Shown in pieces: positions 8,271 to 16,635 of a stretch of 64,000 bases of DNA (position 1 is the first letter of the stretch; the number at the start of each line of letters is the position of its first letter). Under the pieces are notes generated by a model that saw only the letters and a list, made by a program, of their open reading frames with translations, ran no database searches and had not been told where the DNA came from. The translations under genes were made by a program, and so were the position numbers. The stretch spans positions 186,001-250,000 of the forward strand of contig CAWBDF010000002.1 in assembly GCA_963787485.1 (NCBI GenBank). Reading direction: 5' to 3'. Source of the DNA: Bog-473 sp963787485 (lineage in GTDB: Bacteria > Actinomycetota > Acidimicrobiia > Acidimicrobiales > RAAP-2).

Positions 8271-9621
8271 TCAAGCGACCAGTGGCTTGTGGACGTCACC
8301 CCTCGGGAACAGATCCTCGTCTGGAGGTGTGAGCAGCAGGGTCAGGTCGGGACCGACCCGATCCGCCACCCCCCGGAGGGCTCCGGCGTCGAACTTCCAC
8401 CGCGTGACGGCGTTTCCGCCCAAGAGCTGTGCCGTCTCATCCGGTGGGACGCCGGCGGCACCGAGGGTCGCCCGGAGATAGGCGGTCGTCCCTCCCGCGG
8501 CGATCGTACCTTCGTGATGTGGATAGTCCATTCCCAGCAGCATGGCGTCCAGGCCTATCTGGTGGCGAGCTTCGATCTCGGCCCGCGAGAAGAGGGATGA
8601 GCCCAACCAGCACTGCCGCCTGAAGTACTCCGATGGCAGCTTCGGAACCACCTCCCGGACGTCGCGGCGGAGGTAGCTCGTCTGGTACGAGTAGTCCATG
8701 GCCTCCAGATCGCGGACCACCCACGCCGATCCTTGCTCGGTGAAGGCAACCCCAAGTTTGGGGTGTCGCTCGAGCACCCCACCCCAGATGAGATGAGAAA
8801 GAACCTCGTGGCATCTGAAGACCATTTCGCCTGACTGGAGAGGGACGGCCACCGCGGGATGGGGGATGCCCCCGTACTTGACACGTGAGACCGTCGCCGA
8901 CAATGCGATATGGCAGTTCACCGCCATGTCCAGGTCCTCGAGGAGGCTCCAGATAGGTTCGTGGCGCGGATGGAATATCGGCCACTCCGGTGTGAAGGTC
9001 GGAATGACAACCCCTTTGAGACCAGCGTTGCGGGCCCACGAGATATCGGCCATGGCCGCCTCGACGTCGTGGAACGACACCACGGCCATCGCACAGAAAC
9101 GCTCGGGGGCAATTCGAGCAGTAGTCGACCAGCCAGCGATTGTGGGCCCGGTTGCCCTCCTCGATCTCCTCGGTCGTTCGGGCGGGCCAGGTCGCCGCCT
9201 GCACGAAGCGCTGGGCTCCGTCCCCGGCGGAGACCCCCGAGGCTCCTTGCACGAACTGCTGTGATGGCGGCCCGAATGCTTCGAATGGCATGCCAAAGTC
9301 CGGGAAGAGAACCTCAGCCACGATGCCTTCGCGCTCCATTTCCGCCAGCCGCCTGGCCGGATCCGAGCAGCCCTCGATCCGGCCTGGCGCGACGACATCA
9401 TCCACCCACTGTGCGAGGACGTCGGCGTCGAGCCGCCCCCGCAGGTGCACCGGATCCATGGGAGCGGCCCCCTGCTGGTCGTAGAACGAGCAGAACTCGT
9501 CGAAACGCTCGTGAAGCTTGGGCGGCAGATAGGGCCGGTACTCGCGCATCTTCGGCATGGCGTGGCCGTCCGACGAGATGATGAGAGCACGCTCGCTCGT
9601 GCGTTCCACGCTGCACCCCAA
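8271..9621 (-). pseudogene. Amidohydrolase family protein (Amidohydro_2), split by a single-base frameshift
   Basis: The reading frame of an Amidohydro_2 protein of about 450 aa is broken in two. The N-terminal half, from a TTG at 9,621 (or GTG at 9,609), has SSDGHAMPKMREYRPYLP and runs to NRWLVDYCS. The C-terminal half continues in another frame as APERFCAMAVVSFHDVEAAM and holds the metal-site strand LLGMDYPHHEG and the typical end LLGGNAVTRW. The frames join if one base near 9,117 is removed. Both halves are otherwise intact and well conserved, so a recent mutation or an assembly error is likely. It is the first gene after the promoter at 9,737-9,765 and is followed by two SDRs. Confidence 0.85.
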
Positions 9622-9736
9622 TCCGTTGGCGACCTAAGAGATCGATCCGGTCCCGTCACCGCTCCGTGCGACCACGGTCAACGTTGCTGGCACAGGCAAG
9701 GCCCCCCTGTTGCGCCGGCGTATCCCTTGTCGCGGC

Positions 9737-9765
9737 ACTATATTCCCTACTGATTACTGAGTCAA
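9737..9765 (-). promoter_or_regulatory. Operator motif (site C) overlapping a strong minus-strand promoter
   Basis: Read on the minus strand, TTGACTCAGTAAT (9765-9753) matches 11 of 13 positions of the regional palindrome. Its TTGACT is an exact-spacing -35 box, with 17 bp to TATAGT (9742-9737), the best -10 in the window. The start site would be near 9,730, about 110 nt before the amidohydrolase start. The MaoC pair is read the other way from the same intergenic region. Confidence 0.65.
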
Positions 9766-9856
9766 CTTATTAAGTTGGGCTCCGGGACTCAGGTGAAGTG
9801 TGCAACGCCCCGCCAGAGAAGGCAGGAAGTCCCCGATTCTCCAGGAGGTTCCGAAC

Positions 9857-10351
9857 ATGTCCATGGATCGTTTCCCCGTCGAGAGCGGCGCGATACTCCT
9901 GTTTGCCCGGGCCATTTCTGATCCCAACCCCATCTACTCCGATCCGGACTATGCCTCGGGGACCGAAGTGGGAGGGATCATCGCTCCCCCGACCTTCGTC
10001 CAGTCGAGCGCTCATTTCGACCCCCAGTACCCGCTCCGCCCGCATCCAGGCCGCGCCTGGTTCGGCTCGGGACGCAACCCGACGGGCCTCGAGGCTTCCG
10101 CCACGGGGGATGGCCCCTCCGACAACGTCTTGCACGCAGAGCAGGAATTCACTTATCACAGGCACCTGCGGCCCGGCGACGTGCTGGCGGTTCGCACCCA
10201 CCCCGGTCGGGAATGGATCAAGCAGGGCAGGTCCGGGGTGCTGGTCTTCTTTGAATCGATCACCGAGTTCCGAGACGGCGAAGGCGAGCTGGTGGTCACC
10301 AGCCGCAGCGTCGGTGTCCGCACCGAACCGTCCACGAAGGACGCGGGGTGA
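9857..10351 (+). CDS. MaoC-type hydratase, N-terminal-domain (FAS1-like/HadA-type) subunit
   Basis: A 164-residue single-hotdog protein of the MaoC N-terminal (FAS1-like dehydratase) group. It has the substrate-side segments ARAISDPNPIYSDPDYA and IIAPPTFVQSS but lacks the catalytic Asp-His signature, which the next gene carries. I chose the ATG at 9,857, preceded by AGGAGG at 9,843; a longer frame lacks a ribosome site. It overlaps the next gene by one base (TGATG). Pairs of this kind form heterodimeric (R)-enoyl-CoA or enoyl-ACP hydratases, as in mycobacterial HadAB/HadBC and ChsH1-ChsH2. Here the pair probably hydrates an enoyl-CoA made by one of the local acyl-CoA dehydrogenases. Confidence 0.85.
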   Translation: MSMDRFPVESGAILLFARAISDPNPIYSDPDYASGTEVGGIIAPPTFVQSSAHFDPQYPLRPHPGRAWFGSGRNPTGLEASATGDGPSDNVLHAEQEFTYHRHLRPGDVLAVRTHPGREWIKQGRSGVLVFFESITEFRDGEGELVVTSRSVGVRTEPSTKDAG

Positions 10352-10773
10352 TGGCCCTTCGGGCCTCTGAGCTCCAGGTGGGGGCCCACCGGCAGGAGGT
10401 GTTGGTCACCAACCTGACGCGGACCCAGATCGTCCAGTACGCAGGTGCGTCTGGCGACTTCAACCCCCTTCACACCGATGAGATCTTCGCTAGCCAGGTG
10501 GCCGGTTTCCCGGGCGTGTTCGCCCACGGCATGCTCACCATGGGGATCACCGGTCGGATTCTGACCGATTGGGTCGGCGACGGTTGCCTTCTCCGCTACG
10601 CCGCCCGGTTCGTGAAGCAGGTCTGGCCAGGCGACGATCTCACTGCCCGGGCCGAGGTGAAGGCCGTCCGCACCACCGAGACCGGTCCCGTCGCCGACTT
10701 CGAGGTCATCACCCGCAACCAAGAGGGTGAGGTCGTGCTGAGCGCGACCGCCACCGCCCGCCTCGAGGGCTAA
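10351..10773 (+). CDS. MaoC-like hydratase, catalytic (HadB-type) subunit
   Basis: A 140-residue hotdog protein with the hydratase-2 signature GDFNPLHTDEIFA (catalytic Asp and His) followed by VFAHGMLTMGITGRIL. It is the catalytic half of a heterodimer with the product of the preceding gene, to which it is translationally coupled by a one-base overlap. The expected reaction is stereospecific hydration of a 2-enoyl-CoA in a beta-oxidation-like cycle. It is convergent with the acyl-CoA dehydrogenase at 10,819. The GTG three bases upstream is a less likely start. Confidence 0.88.
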   Translation: MALRASELQVGAHRQEVLVTNLTRTQIVQYAGASGDFNPLHTDEIFASQVAGFPGVFAHGMLTMGITGRILTDWVGDGCLLRYAARFVKQVWPGDDLTARAEVKAVRTTETGPVADFEVITRNQEGEVVLSATATARLEG

Positions 10774-10781
10774 CCACGACC

Positions 10782-10803
10782 GGGCCCGGAGCCCCAGGGG
10801 CCC
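10782..10803. terminator. Possible bidirectional terminator hairpin between convergent genes
   Basis: Two GGGCCC arms (10782-10787 and 10798-10803) can pair around a 10-base loop, in the 45-bp gap between the convergent MaoC and acyl-CoA dehydrogenase genes. There is no T-tract, so this rests mainly on position. Confidence 0.3.
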
Positions 10804-10818
10804 AGGCCCCGAGACCAA

Positions 10819-12123
10819 TCAGAGGTTCGATACCTCGTGTTCGAGCCGGTCGGAGAACTTCCTCTCGGCCTGCTCGATCTTGGCCGGTATCCACTCGCTC
10901 GGCCACTGGCCCTCCGCAGGCGTGTACCGCTTCAGCAGTTGACGGGCCACCGCTACCCGGTGAACCTCGGTTGGGCCGTCCACCAGGCCCATGGCCAGGG
11001 CCGCCTGCCACCAGTGGGCCAACGGAAGTTCGTTCGTGACGCCCAGCGCTCCGTGTACCTGGATGGTCCGCTGGACGGCATTTTGGAGAACCTGTGGAGT
11101 GAGGACCTTGATGGCCGCGATGTCGTGGCGGACCGCTGGGTAGTCGTGGAGCTTGTCGATCCTCCAGGCCACGTACAGGACGAACATCTTGAACGACATG
11201 AGCTCGGCGTAGGTATCGGCGATGTAGCTCTGGACGGTCTGCTTGTCGGCCAGGATGGTTCCTTGGGTGAAGCGACTCAGAGCCCGTTCGCAGAGCATGT
11301 CCAAGCAGCGCTGCACCATGCCGACGGTGCGCATGGCGTGGTGGATCCGTCCGCCACCAAGCCGGGTCTGGGCGATGGCGAACCCCTTGCCTTCCCCGCC
11401 GAGGAGGTTCTCCTCCGGCACCCGCACATCCCGGTAGTTGACCAGTCCGTGGGCGCCGTCGTTGATCGGCTCACCGCCCAGTCCCACGTTGCGCACGATC
11501 TCGACGCCCGGCGTTTCTGCTGGGACGATGAACATCGACGCGCCGCGGTAGATCTCGACATCAGGGTCGGTCACGACCATCACGATGAGGAAGCTGGCCC
11601 ATCGGGCGTGCGAGGAGAAGAACTTCCAGCCGTTGATGACCCACTCCTCGCCGTCCTTGACGGCCCGGGTTTGGAAGACCTTCGGGTCGGCACCGCCCTG
11701 CGGCTCGGTCATGGAGTAGCAGGAGACGATGTCGCCGTCCAAGAGGGGCTTCAGGTACCTCTGCTTCTGCGCCTCTGAGCCGTAATGGGCGAGGATCTCC
11801 GCGTTGCCGGTGTCCGGCGCCTGGCACCCGAAGATGGTCGGGGCCCAGGCCGACCGCCCGAGGATCTCGTTCATGAGCGCCAGCTTCACTTGGCCGTACC
11901 CCTGCCCTCCGAGCTCGGGTCCCAGGTGGCAGGCCCACAGGGCCTGGGCCTGGACCTCCTTCTGAAGGGGACGGACGATACTCTTGAGCTTCGGCTCCAT
12001 GGGCCGCCGATAGATGTCGTGGGGCCACAGCACGTCGAGCGGCTCCACCTCCTCGCGGACGAACTCGTTCATCCAGTCGAGCTTCCCTTGAAACTCAGGC
12101 TCGGTCTCGAAATCCCAGCTCAT
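10819..12123 (-). CDS. Acyl-CoA dehydrogenase (paralogue 1)
   Basis: FAD-dependent acyl-CoA dehydrogenase, 434 aa, starting MSWDFETEPEF with AGGAGAG 10 nt upstream. Seen are the flavin-binding CYSMTEPQGGADP and WVINGWKFFSSHA segments, the middle beta-domain, and the C-terminal helix ending IQVHGALGVTNELPL and DGPTEVHRVAVAR. It is highly similar to the gene at 20,953. It is the last gene of a long minus-strand operon headed by the operator at 20,655-20,683 and is separated from the kinase gene by one SDR. In human ACAD10/ACAD11 an APH-type kinase and an acyl-CoA dehydrogenase are fused and process 4-hydroxyacyl-CoAs, so the kinase at 13,111 plus this enzyme may be the split equivalent (inference). 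Confidence 0.92.
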   Translation of the reverse strand: MSWDFETEPEFQGKLDWMNEFVREEVEPLDVLWPHDIYRRPMEPKLKSIVRPLQKEVQAQALWACHLGPELGGQGYGQVKLALMNEILGRSAWAPTIFGCQAPDTGNAEILAHYGSEAQKQRYLKPLLDGDIVSCYSMTEPQGGADPKVFQTRAVKDGEEWVINGWKFFSSHARWASFLIVMVVTDPDVEIYRGASMFIVPAETPGVEIVRNVGLGGEPINDGAHGLVNYRDVRVPEENLLGGEGKGFAIAQTRLGGGRIHHAMRTVGMVQRCLDMLCERALSRFTQGTILADKQTVQSYIADTYAELMSFKMFVLYVAWRIDKLHDYPAVRHDIAAIKVLTPQVLQNAVQRTIQVHGALGVTNELPLAHWWQAALAMGLVDGPTEVHRVAVARQLLKRYTPAEGQWPSEWIPAKIEQAERKFSDRLEHEVSNL

Positions 12124-12177
12124 GTTCCCTCTCCTTGGCGAGGCATCCGGTCGATTTTTCGATAGAGAGCGGCTCAG

Positions 12178-13044
12178 TCATACGGCTCGGTCAACATCGA
12201 GGCCGCCGTCCGTCTCCTCCCACAATCCCTCGAAGAGGTCCCGCTGAGGCGGTGCACCGCCATAGGGGCGTGGAGCGCGCGACGCCATGATTCCCTCCCT
12301 CCGCCGTAGGTGGAACATGCTCTCGCGCCGTCCGGTGTAGGGAAGGGGTTGCTTGAGCATCCAGATGATCCCCTCGGAGGGGACTTCTGCGGGCTCCCAA
12401 TCGCTGCGATCGGCACCGGGCATGTTGGCGACGAAACCCTCCGATGCCACAGGGACATCGATCCGGAAGCAGTTCACCGCGATGCCTTTGGGGTACAGCT
12501 CCCGCGCCGCGTCGACCGTCAGGTGCTCGAGGGCAATCTTCGACACGCCGTAGGACAGCATGTTGGGGAACGGCCGGAGGGCCGCGTACGAAGAGAGGTT
12601 GACGATGGCGCCCCCACCCCGGCTCTCCATGTGCGGAAAGGCCGCGCGAATAGCCAGATACGGGGCGCGGTAGTTGACCTCCATGGTCAGGTCGTGCCGG
12701 CTCAGCGGCTGTTCGAGGTCTCCGATGAAGGTGATGGCAGCGTTGTTGATGAGTATGTCCAGCCCACCGAAGAGCTCGACCGTCCGAGCGACCATGATGA
12801 CGACGTCGGCCTCGTGGGCCAGGTTGGTCGGAACACCAACGGCGTCGCCTCCGATGCGCTCCCCCGCAGCCCTGGCCCGTTCGACAGTGTCGTCGAGGGT
12901 GCCCGGTGTCCGCTGGGGAGCATCCCTGGTCGAGCGGGCCGCGCAGGCCACCCGGCAACCCTCGGCCGCCAACGCCACGGCGACAGCCGCACCGACCCCT
13001 CGGCTGGCCCCGGTCACGAGAGCGATCTTTCCCTGGAGATCCAT
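12178..13044 (-). CDS. SDR family oxidoreductase with C-terminal extension
   Basis: Short-chain dehydrogenase/reductase, 288 aa. TGASRGVGAAVA (cofactor), ILINNAAIT, NLSSYAALRP and YGVSK (Tyr-x-x-x-Lys) are present. The first 230 residues are classical SDR. The last 50 or so (charged, with repeated Arg and Gly) replace the usual C-terminal substrate-capping strand with its glycine pair, so the fold end is atypical. It resembles mycobacterial SDRs found beside acyl-CoA dehydrogenase/phosphotransferase pairs. It lies between the APH kinase and the acyl-CoA dehydrogenase in the same orientation, with gaps of 66 and 54 bp. Its likely job is hydroxyacyl-to-ketoacyl conversion. Confidence 0.88.
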   Translation of the reverse strand: MDLQGKIALVTGASRGVGAAVAVALAAEGCRVACAARSTRDAPQRTPGTLDDTVERARAAGERIGGDAVGVPTNLAHEADVVIMVARTVELFGGLDILINNAAITFIGDLEQPLSRHDLTMEVNYRAPYLAIRAAFPHMESRGGGAIVNLSSYAALRPFPNMLSYGVSKIALEHLTVDAARELYPKGIAVNCFRIDVPVASEGFVANMPGADRSDWEPAEVPSEGIIWMLKQPLPYTGRRESMFHLRRREGIMASRAPRPYGGAPPQRDLFEGLWEETDGGLDVDRAV

Positions 13045-13110
13045 TCCTGGTGTTTGGCCTTTCCTGTGTGGACGGTCTCAGCCGGGTTCGCGCCGTTCAG
13101 ACGAAGCTGT

Positions 13111-14112
13111 TCAGACGAAATTGAGCACGTTGCTGGCGGAGCGCAGGAGCTTCGGGATGGTGTCGAAGGATGGGTCGTCGCCGCGCCGACGAGCGTTGCG
13201 GACGAGGAGGGCGGAGATTGCGCCCTGCTTGTACCGCACCAGGGCGTTGAACCAATCGAGGTTCTGAACCCGCTCGCCCCGGGCGATCTGGTAGGCGGCC
13301 AGGAGCTCCTCGTCGGGCGGCATACCTTCGGCCACAGGCCGCTCCAAGGCTGCGTCGGGGTTGCTCATCATGAGGAACCAGGCCAGGTCGACCCGGGGAT
13401 CGGAGCGGGCCCAGATCTCCCAGTCGATGACCGAGACGACCTGGGTCCCCTTTGACAGGGTGTTCCCCAACCGGAAGTCGCCGTGGATCAGGGTGGATCG
13501 ATCCCGGTCTGGCACCGTTGCGGCCAGGCGATCCCGGACCTCTTCGTGGCCCTCGCGCAGATCCTCGTCACATGCGTCGAAGGAGCTGCTCCATCGTGCC
13601 AGCTCCTCTGCGGGAGCGACCTCGGGCTCGTCCCCGAGACCGAGCTCGGCCGGATCGAGCGAGTGCAGGATTCCGAGGATCCGGGCGGCGTCCAGCTCCC
13701 GGCTCCTGACCTCCTCGGGCGGCAGTCGCTCGGCGCCCTCGAGAAAACTGGGCTCCACGCAATCGCCCTCTTCGAACGCCATGACGTAGAAGGGCGGCAC
13801 GTCGGGCGGAGCACCCGCGTCGTCGGCCAGCACGGCCGGGCAGGGTACGTCGGTGATCTGCAGGGCCCGCTGCAGCCGGGCCTGGCGAAGGACATCCCGG
13901 TTCTTCGTCGGATTCAGGCCTCGAGGCGCCACCTTGATCACGACCTGACGCGACCCCGAGGTTGCCGCCTTGCAGGTCGCCCGGAACGTGATGCTGGAGT
14001 TGCCGCCCTGGATCCGGGCGATGGGGCCCAGCGTCGCGCCGGGCAGCTCGCGGGCGAGCGCGGCCGCGGCGCGTACGTGGAGCTCGTTTTCATCGATTGG
14101 TACCGCCGGCAT
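13111..14112 (-). CDS. Phosphotransferase (APH/choline-kinase fold, ACAD10/11 N-terminal-domain type)
   Basis: A 333-residue kinase-fold protein. N-terminal GGNSSITFR serves as the nucleotide loop and VVIKV supplies the lysine. The catalytic loop is IHGDFRLGN and the metal-binding segment is VIDWEIWARSDP. These are the hallmarks of the aminoglycoside-phosphotransferase superfamily, in the branch that forms the N-terminal domain of ACAD10/ACAD11. Antibiotic resistance is unlikely given the setting, since an SDR and an acyl-CoA dehydrogenase follow in the same operon. The expected role is phosphorylation of a hydroxyacyl-CoA, followed by phosphate elimination in a partner dehydrogenase. That chemistry is known for the human fused enzymes and is inferred here. 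Confidence 0.87.
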   Translation of the reverse strand: MPAVPIDENELHVRAAAALARELPGATLGPIARIQGGNSSITFRATCKAATSGSRQVVIKVAPRGLNPTKNRDVLRQARLQRALQITDVPCPAVLADDAGAPPDVPPFYVMAFEEGDCVEPSFLEGAERLPPEEVRSRELDAARILGILHSLDPAELGLGDEPEVAPAEELARWSSSFDACDEDLREGHEEVRDRLAATVPDRDRSTLIHGDFRLGNTLSKGTQVVSVIDWEIWARSDPRVDLAWFLMMSNPDAALERPVAEGMPPDEELLAAYQIARGERVQNLDWFNALVRYKQGAISALLVRNARRRGDDPSFDTIPKLLRSASNVLNFV

Positions 14113-14168
14113 GGTCTGGGTCTCCTCCTATCGATTGGCGTGGGCCCGGGGTGCTCCCGATCGCGGGC

Positions 14169-15050
14169 TCACGCCGCCCCCAGCTTCACGAGCATCTCTC
14201 CGAGATCGTCGAGAATCGGCAGGAGCTCGTCCCGGTCGCGATCCTCCACGTAGACCTCCATCCGCTCCACTCCGAGCTGGCCCGCCAGCTCGATCTCACA
14301 GGCCATCTCTGGGATCGTCCGTGGCTGGAAGAAGCAGGACACCACGAGATCGGTCGTCCGCCCGGCATCGGTCCATCTCGTACGCAGCTCCCCCAGCCTC
14401 GCCTCGAAGCCATCCGCGAGGACACCGAAACCCATGGGGATCCAGCCATCGCACCAGTTGACTATCCGCTCGAAGTTCCGTGGCGTGGCCCGAGCCCCGA
14501 GCAGCACGGGCGGGCCCTCGGCGCGGAACGGCTTGGGCCACGACCACGAAGGGGAAACCCGCCGGAAAGTCCCCTCGAACGCAGCTCGCTCCTGGGTCCA
14601 GACGGCTCGCATCAAGCCGACCGTCTCTTCGACCACCTCCGCTCGCCGGTCCGCGGGGAACCCATGGTCCTCCGCCTCCGAGCGGTTGTAGCCAAAGCCC
14701 ACTCCGAGACTGAAGCGGCCCTGGCACAGATGGTCGAGGGTGGCGATCGCCTTGGCCAAGGAGATGGCATCGTGTTGGGCGACGAGTGATATCGCCGTGC
14801 CGACATGGATGGTGCTGGTGGCCGCGGCCATGAAGGCACACGCCACGAACGGGTCGAGGGTCCGCTGATACCGCTCTGGTACCTCCATGCCGGCCACGGC
14901 ATGTTGGCTGCCGACCGGGATGTGGGTGTGCTCCGGGAGGGTCACGACCCCGAGGTGCCGGACCTCGGCCTCCCGTGCCAGCTCAACGACGTCCATCGAC
15001 CTGTCGGTGGCCGTGGGGTGGACTCCGACGATGGGCAGGGACGGAGCCAT
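14169..15050 (-). CDS. LLM class (probably F420-dependent) oxidoreductase
   Basis: Luciferase-like TIM-barrel oxidoreductase, 293 aa. It has HVGTAISLVAQHDAISLAK, DHLCQGRFSLGVGFGYN (a signature of the F420-dependent TIGR-type LLM group) and PVLLGARATPRN. In actinobacteria most proteins of this kind use cofactor F420 rather than FMN. I place the start at the ATG at 15,050, which has a TAGGGA site; an earlier in-frame ATG at 15,086 lies inside the upstream gene. It starts 6 bp past the stop of the thiolase-like gene in the same operon. It may reduce or oxidise a hydroxyl, keto or enone group of the substrate. Confidence 0.88.
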   Translation of the reverse strand: MAPSLPIVGVHPTATDRSMDVVELAREAEVRHLGVVTLPEHTHIPVGSQHAVAGMEVPERYQRTLDPFVACAFMAAATSTIHVGTAISLVAQHDAISLAKAIATLDHLCQGRFSLGVGFGYNRSEAEDHGFPADRRAEVVEETVGLMRAVWTQERAAFEGTFRRVSPSWSWPKPFRAEGPPVLLGARATPRNFERIVNWCDGWIPMGFGVLADGFEARLGELRTRWTDAGRTTDLVVSCFFQPRTIPEMACEIELAGQLGVERMEVYVEDRDRDELLPILDDLGEMLVKLGAA

Positions 15051-15055
15051 GATCC

Positions 15056-16213
15056 CTACTGCCGCGCCAGGACCATCGCACCGCACTGCGGGTACAGTCC
15101 GCTCGCCACCACCGACACCTGCGCGCCGGGCACTTGACGCTCGCCGCCCTGGCCCCGAAGCTGCAGCACCGCCTCGTTCAGGAAGCTGACGCCGTGGAGG
15201 CGGCCTTCCGCCAGTTGGCCGCCCGCGGTGTTGAGCGGCAGGTCGCCTCCAGGTCCGACCCGGGTGCCGTCACCGATCCAATCCCCGAATTCGCCGATCC
15301 CGCAAAACCCGAGGGCTTCGATCCAGTGCAGCGTCACCGACGTGAAGCCGTCATAGATCTGCGCCACGTCGACGTCGTGCGGACCGAACGAGGACCTGGA
15401 CCACAACCGCTCGGCACAGTCGATGGTCCCCCCGTAGAGGAAGTTGTCTGCGAAAACCCAGTCGACCCGGGCTCCCGTCCCGTACGCCATCGAATCCACG
15501 ATCACCGGTGGATGACACATGTCACGTGCCCTCTCTGCGGTCGAGATGACGGTCGCCACCGCGCCGTTGATCGGGTAGTCGCAATCGAGCAGCCTCAACG
15601 GGTCGGCGATCATCCGCGAGCTGAGATAGTCGTCCATGGTGATCGGCTCGCGCAGCACGGCGCGTGGGTTGAGCGCGGACCAACGCCGGGCGTTGACCGC
15701 GATGTGCCCGAAGTCCTCTTCGCCGCGACCGTACTGCGCCATCCAGCGGCGCTTGACCAGGGCCATGTCCACGATGATCCCCCCCAGGTAGCCGTAGGGG
15801 GTCAGGAACTGGTCCGGGCCCGGAACCCGGTCGGGCCCGCTGGCGACACTGCCGGTGTACCCGGCAGTGCGAGTGAGGCATCGAAACGCCACGACGGTCT
15901 CACACACCCCCGAAGCCACGGCCATCACCCCGGCCAGCGGCCCCCCCAGCCCGGATGGATTCGAAGGCATGATGTCCGCGAACGCCGACAGGTTCGTGGC
16001 GCCGATGAGCCGGGCCACGTCCTGGGCGCCGGGCGACTCGGGACCGAACTTGTACTCGAATATCCCGTCGACGTCGGAACCACGGATGCCGGCGTCGGCC
16101 AGCGCCTCCGTCACCGCGGTGAAGGTGAGCTGTCGCGGATTGGGAGCACCCTCGCGGCTGAGCGGGGAGTAGCCGACGCCGACGATGGCCACATCTCGGG
16201 CGAGAGACGTCAT
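15056..16213 (-). CDS. Thiolase-fold lipid-transfer-like protein (Ltp2-type, probable acyl-CoA retro-aldolase)
   Basis: A 385-residue thiolase superfamily protein. It has the C-terminal thiolase elements NTAGGQLAEGRLHG (catalytic-type His) and a degenerate GLYPQCGAMVL end. The nucleophilic Cys of true thiolases is absent: the equivalent region reads IMPSNPSGLGGPLAG. A YDGFT motif near residue 287 corresponds to the region that carries a catalytic Tyr in Ltp2 aldolases. Its start overlaps the end of a DUF35 gene by 4 bp. Ltp2-DUF35 complexes cleave a hydroxyacyl-CoA by retro-aldol reaction in steroid side-chain degradation, so a C-C cleavage role is likely. The substrate is unknown. Confidence 0.85.
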   Translation of the reverse strand: MTSLARDVAIVGVGYSPLSREGAPNPRQLTFTAVTEALADAGIRGSDVDGIFEYKFGPESPGAQDVARLIGATNLSAFADIMPSNPSGLGGPLAGVMAVASGVCETVVAFRCLTRTAGYTGSVASGPDRVPGPDQFLTPYGYLGGIIVDMALVKRRWMAQYGRGEEDFGHIAVNARRWSALNPRAVLREPITMDDYLSSRMIADPLRLLDCDYPINGAVATVISTAERARDMCHPPVIVDSMAYGTGARVDWVFADNFLYGGTIDCAERLWSRSSFGPHDVDVAQIYDGFTSVTLHWIEALGFCGIGEFGDWIGDGTRVGPGGDLPLNTAGGQLAEGRLHGVSFLNEAVLQLRGQGGERQVPGAQVSVVASGLYPQCGAMVLARQ

Positions 16214-16635
16214 GCACCACCACCTGTCGGGTGGAACTGCGGGAGCACGACGTCGTCCCGCCGTTCGAAGACCACCTCGACGGGCATGCCGACCCGCAGC
16301 GACGCCGGATCAGCGTCGACCACGTTGGTGAGGATCTTCAGGCCGGCCTGCTCCCGAAGCTCCACCAGACCCACGACGTAGGGCACGGCGTCGACGAAAC
16401 CGGCATGGAACGGACGCTCGACCACTGCGTACGAATAGAGGGTGCCCACGCCGGAGACCGCCGTCGGTACCAGCTCGACCGACTGGCAATAGACGCAGCA
16501 CACATCGGGTGGGAACTGGTAGCACCCACAACTCGAGCAACGCTGCACCAGCAGCTCTCCCCGTTTCGCCCCCTCCCAGAAGAAGCAGCTGACGGCGTCG
16601 GCCTGCGGGACCGGACGCGGGTCGGACCCGGCCAT
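16210..16635 (-). CDS. Zn-ribbon/OB-fold DUF35 protein (partner of the thiolase-like aldolase)
   Basis: A 141-residue protein with a rubredoxin-like zinc ribbon (QRCSSCGCYQFPPDVCCVYC, paired CxxC motifs) followed by an OB-fold segment VSGVGTLYSYAVVERPF. This is the standard DUF35 layout. In actinobacteria DUF35 proteins bind Ltp2-like thiolase-fold proteins, as the C-terminal domain of ChsH2 does. Its stop overlaps the start of the thiolase-like gene (ATGA), and its start directly abuts the stop of the CoA-transferase gene. It probably has no catalytic activity of its own but shapes the active site or CoA binding of its partner. Confidence 0.9.
   Translation of the reverse strand: MAGSDPRPVPQADAVSCFFWEGAKRGELLVQRCSSCGCYQFPPDVCCVYCQSVELVPTAVSGVGTLYSYAVVERPFHAGFVDAVPYVVGLVELREQAGLKILTNVVDADPASLRVGMPVEVVFERRDDVVLPQFHPTGGGA

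Noticed and set aside
12160..12190. GGCTCAGTCATACGG, partly like the operator
   Set aside because: It covers the stop codon region of an SDR, lacks the left arm and has no promoter layout.
13111..14112. Aminoglycoside resistance gene
   Set aside because: Shares the kinase fold only; operon context with SDR and acyl-CoA dehydrogenase fits the ACAD10/11-type branch.
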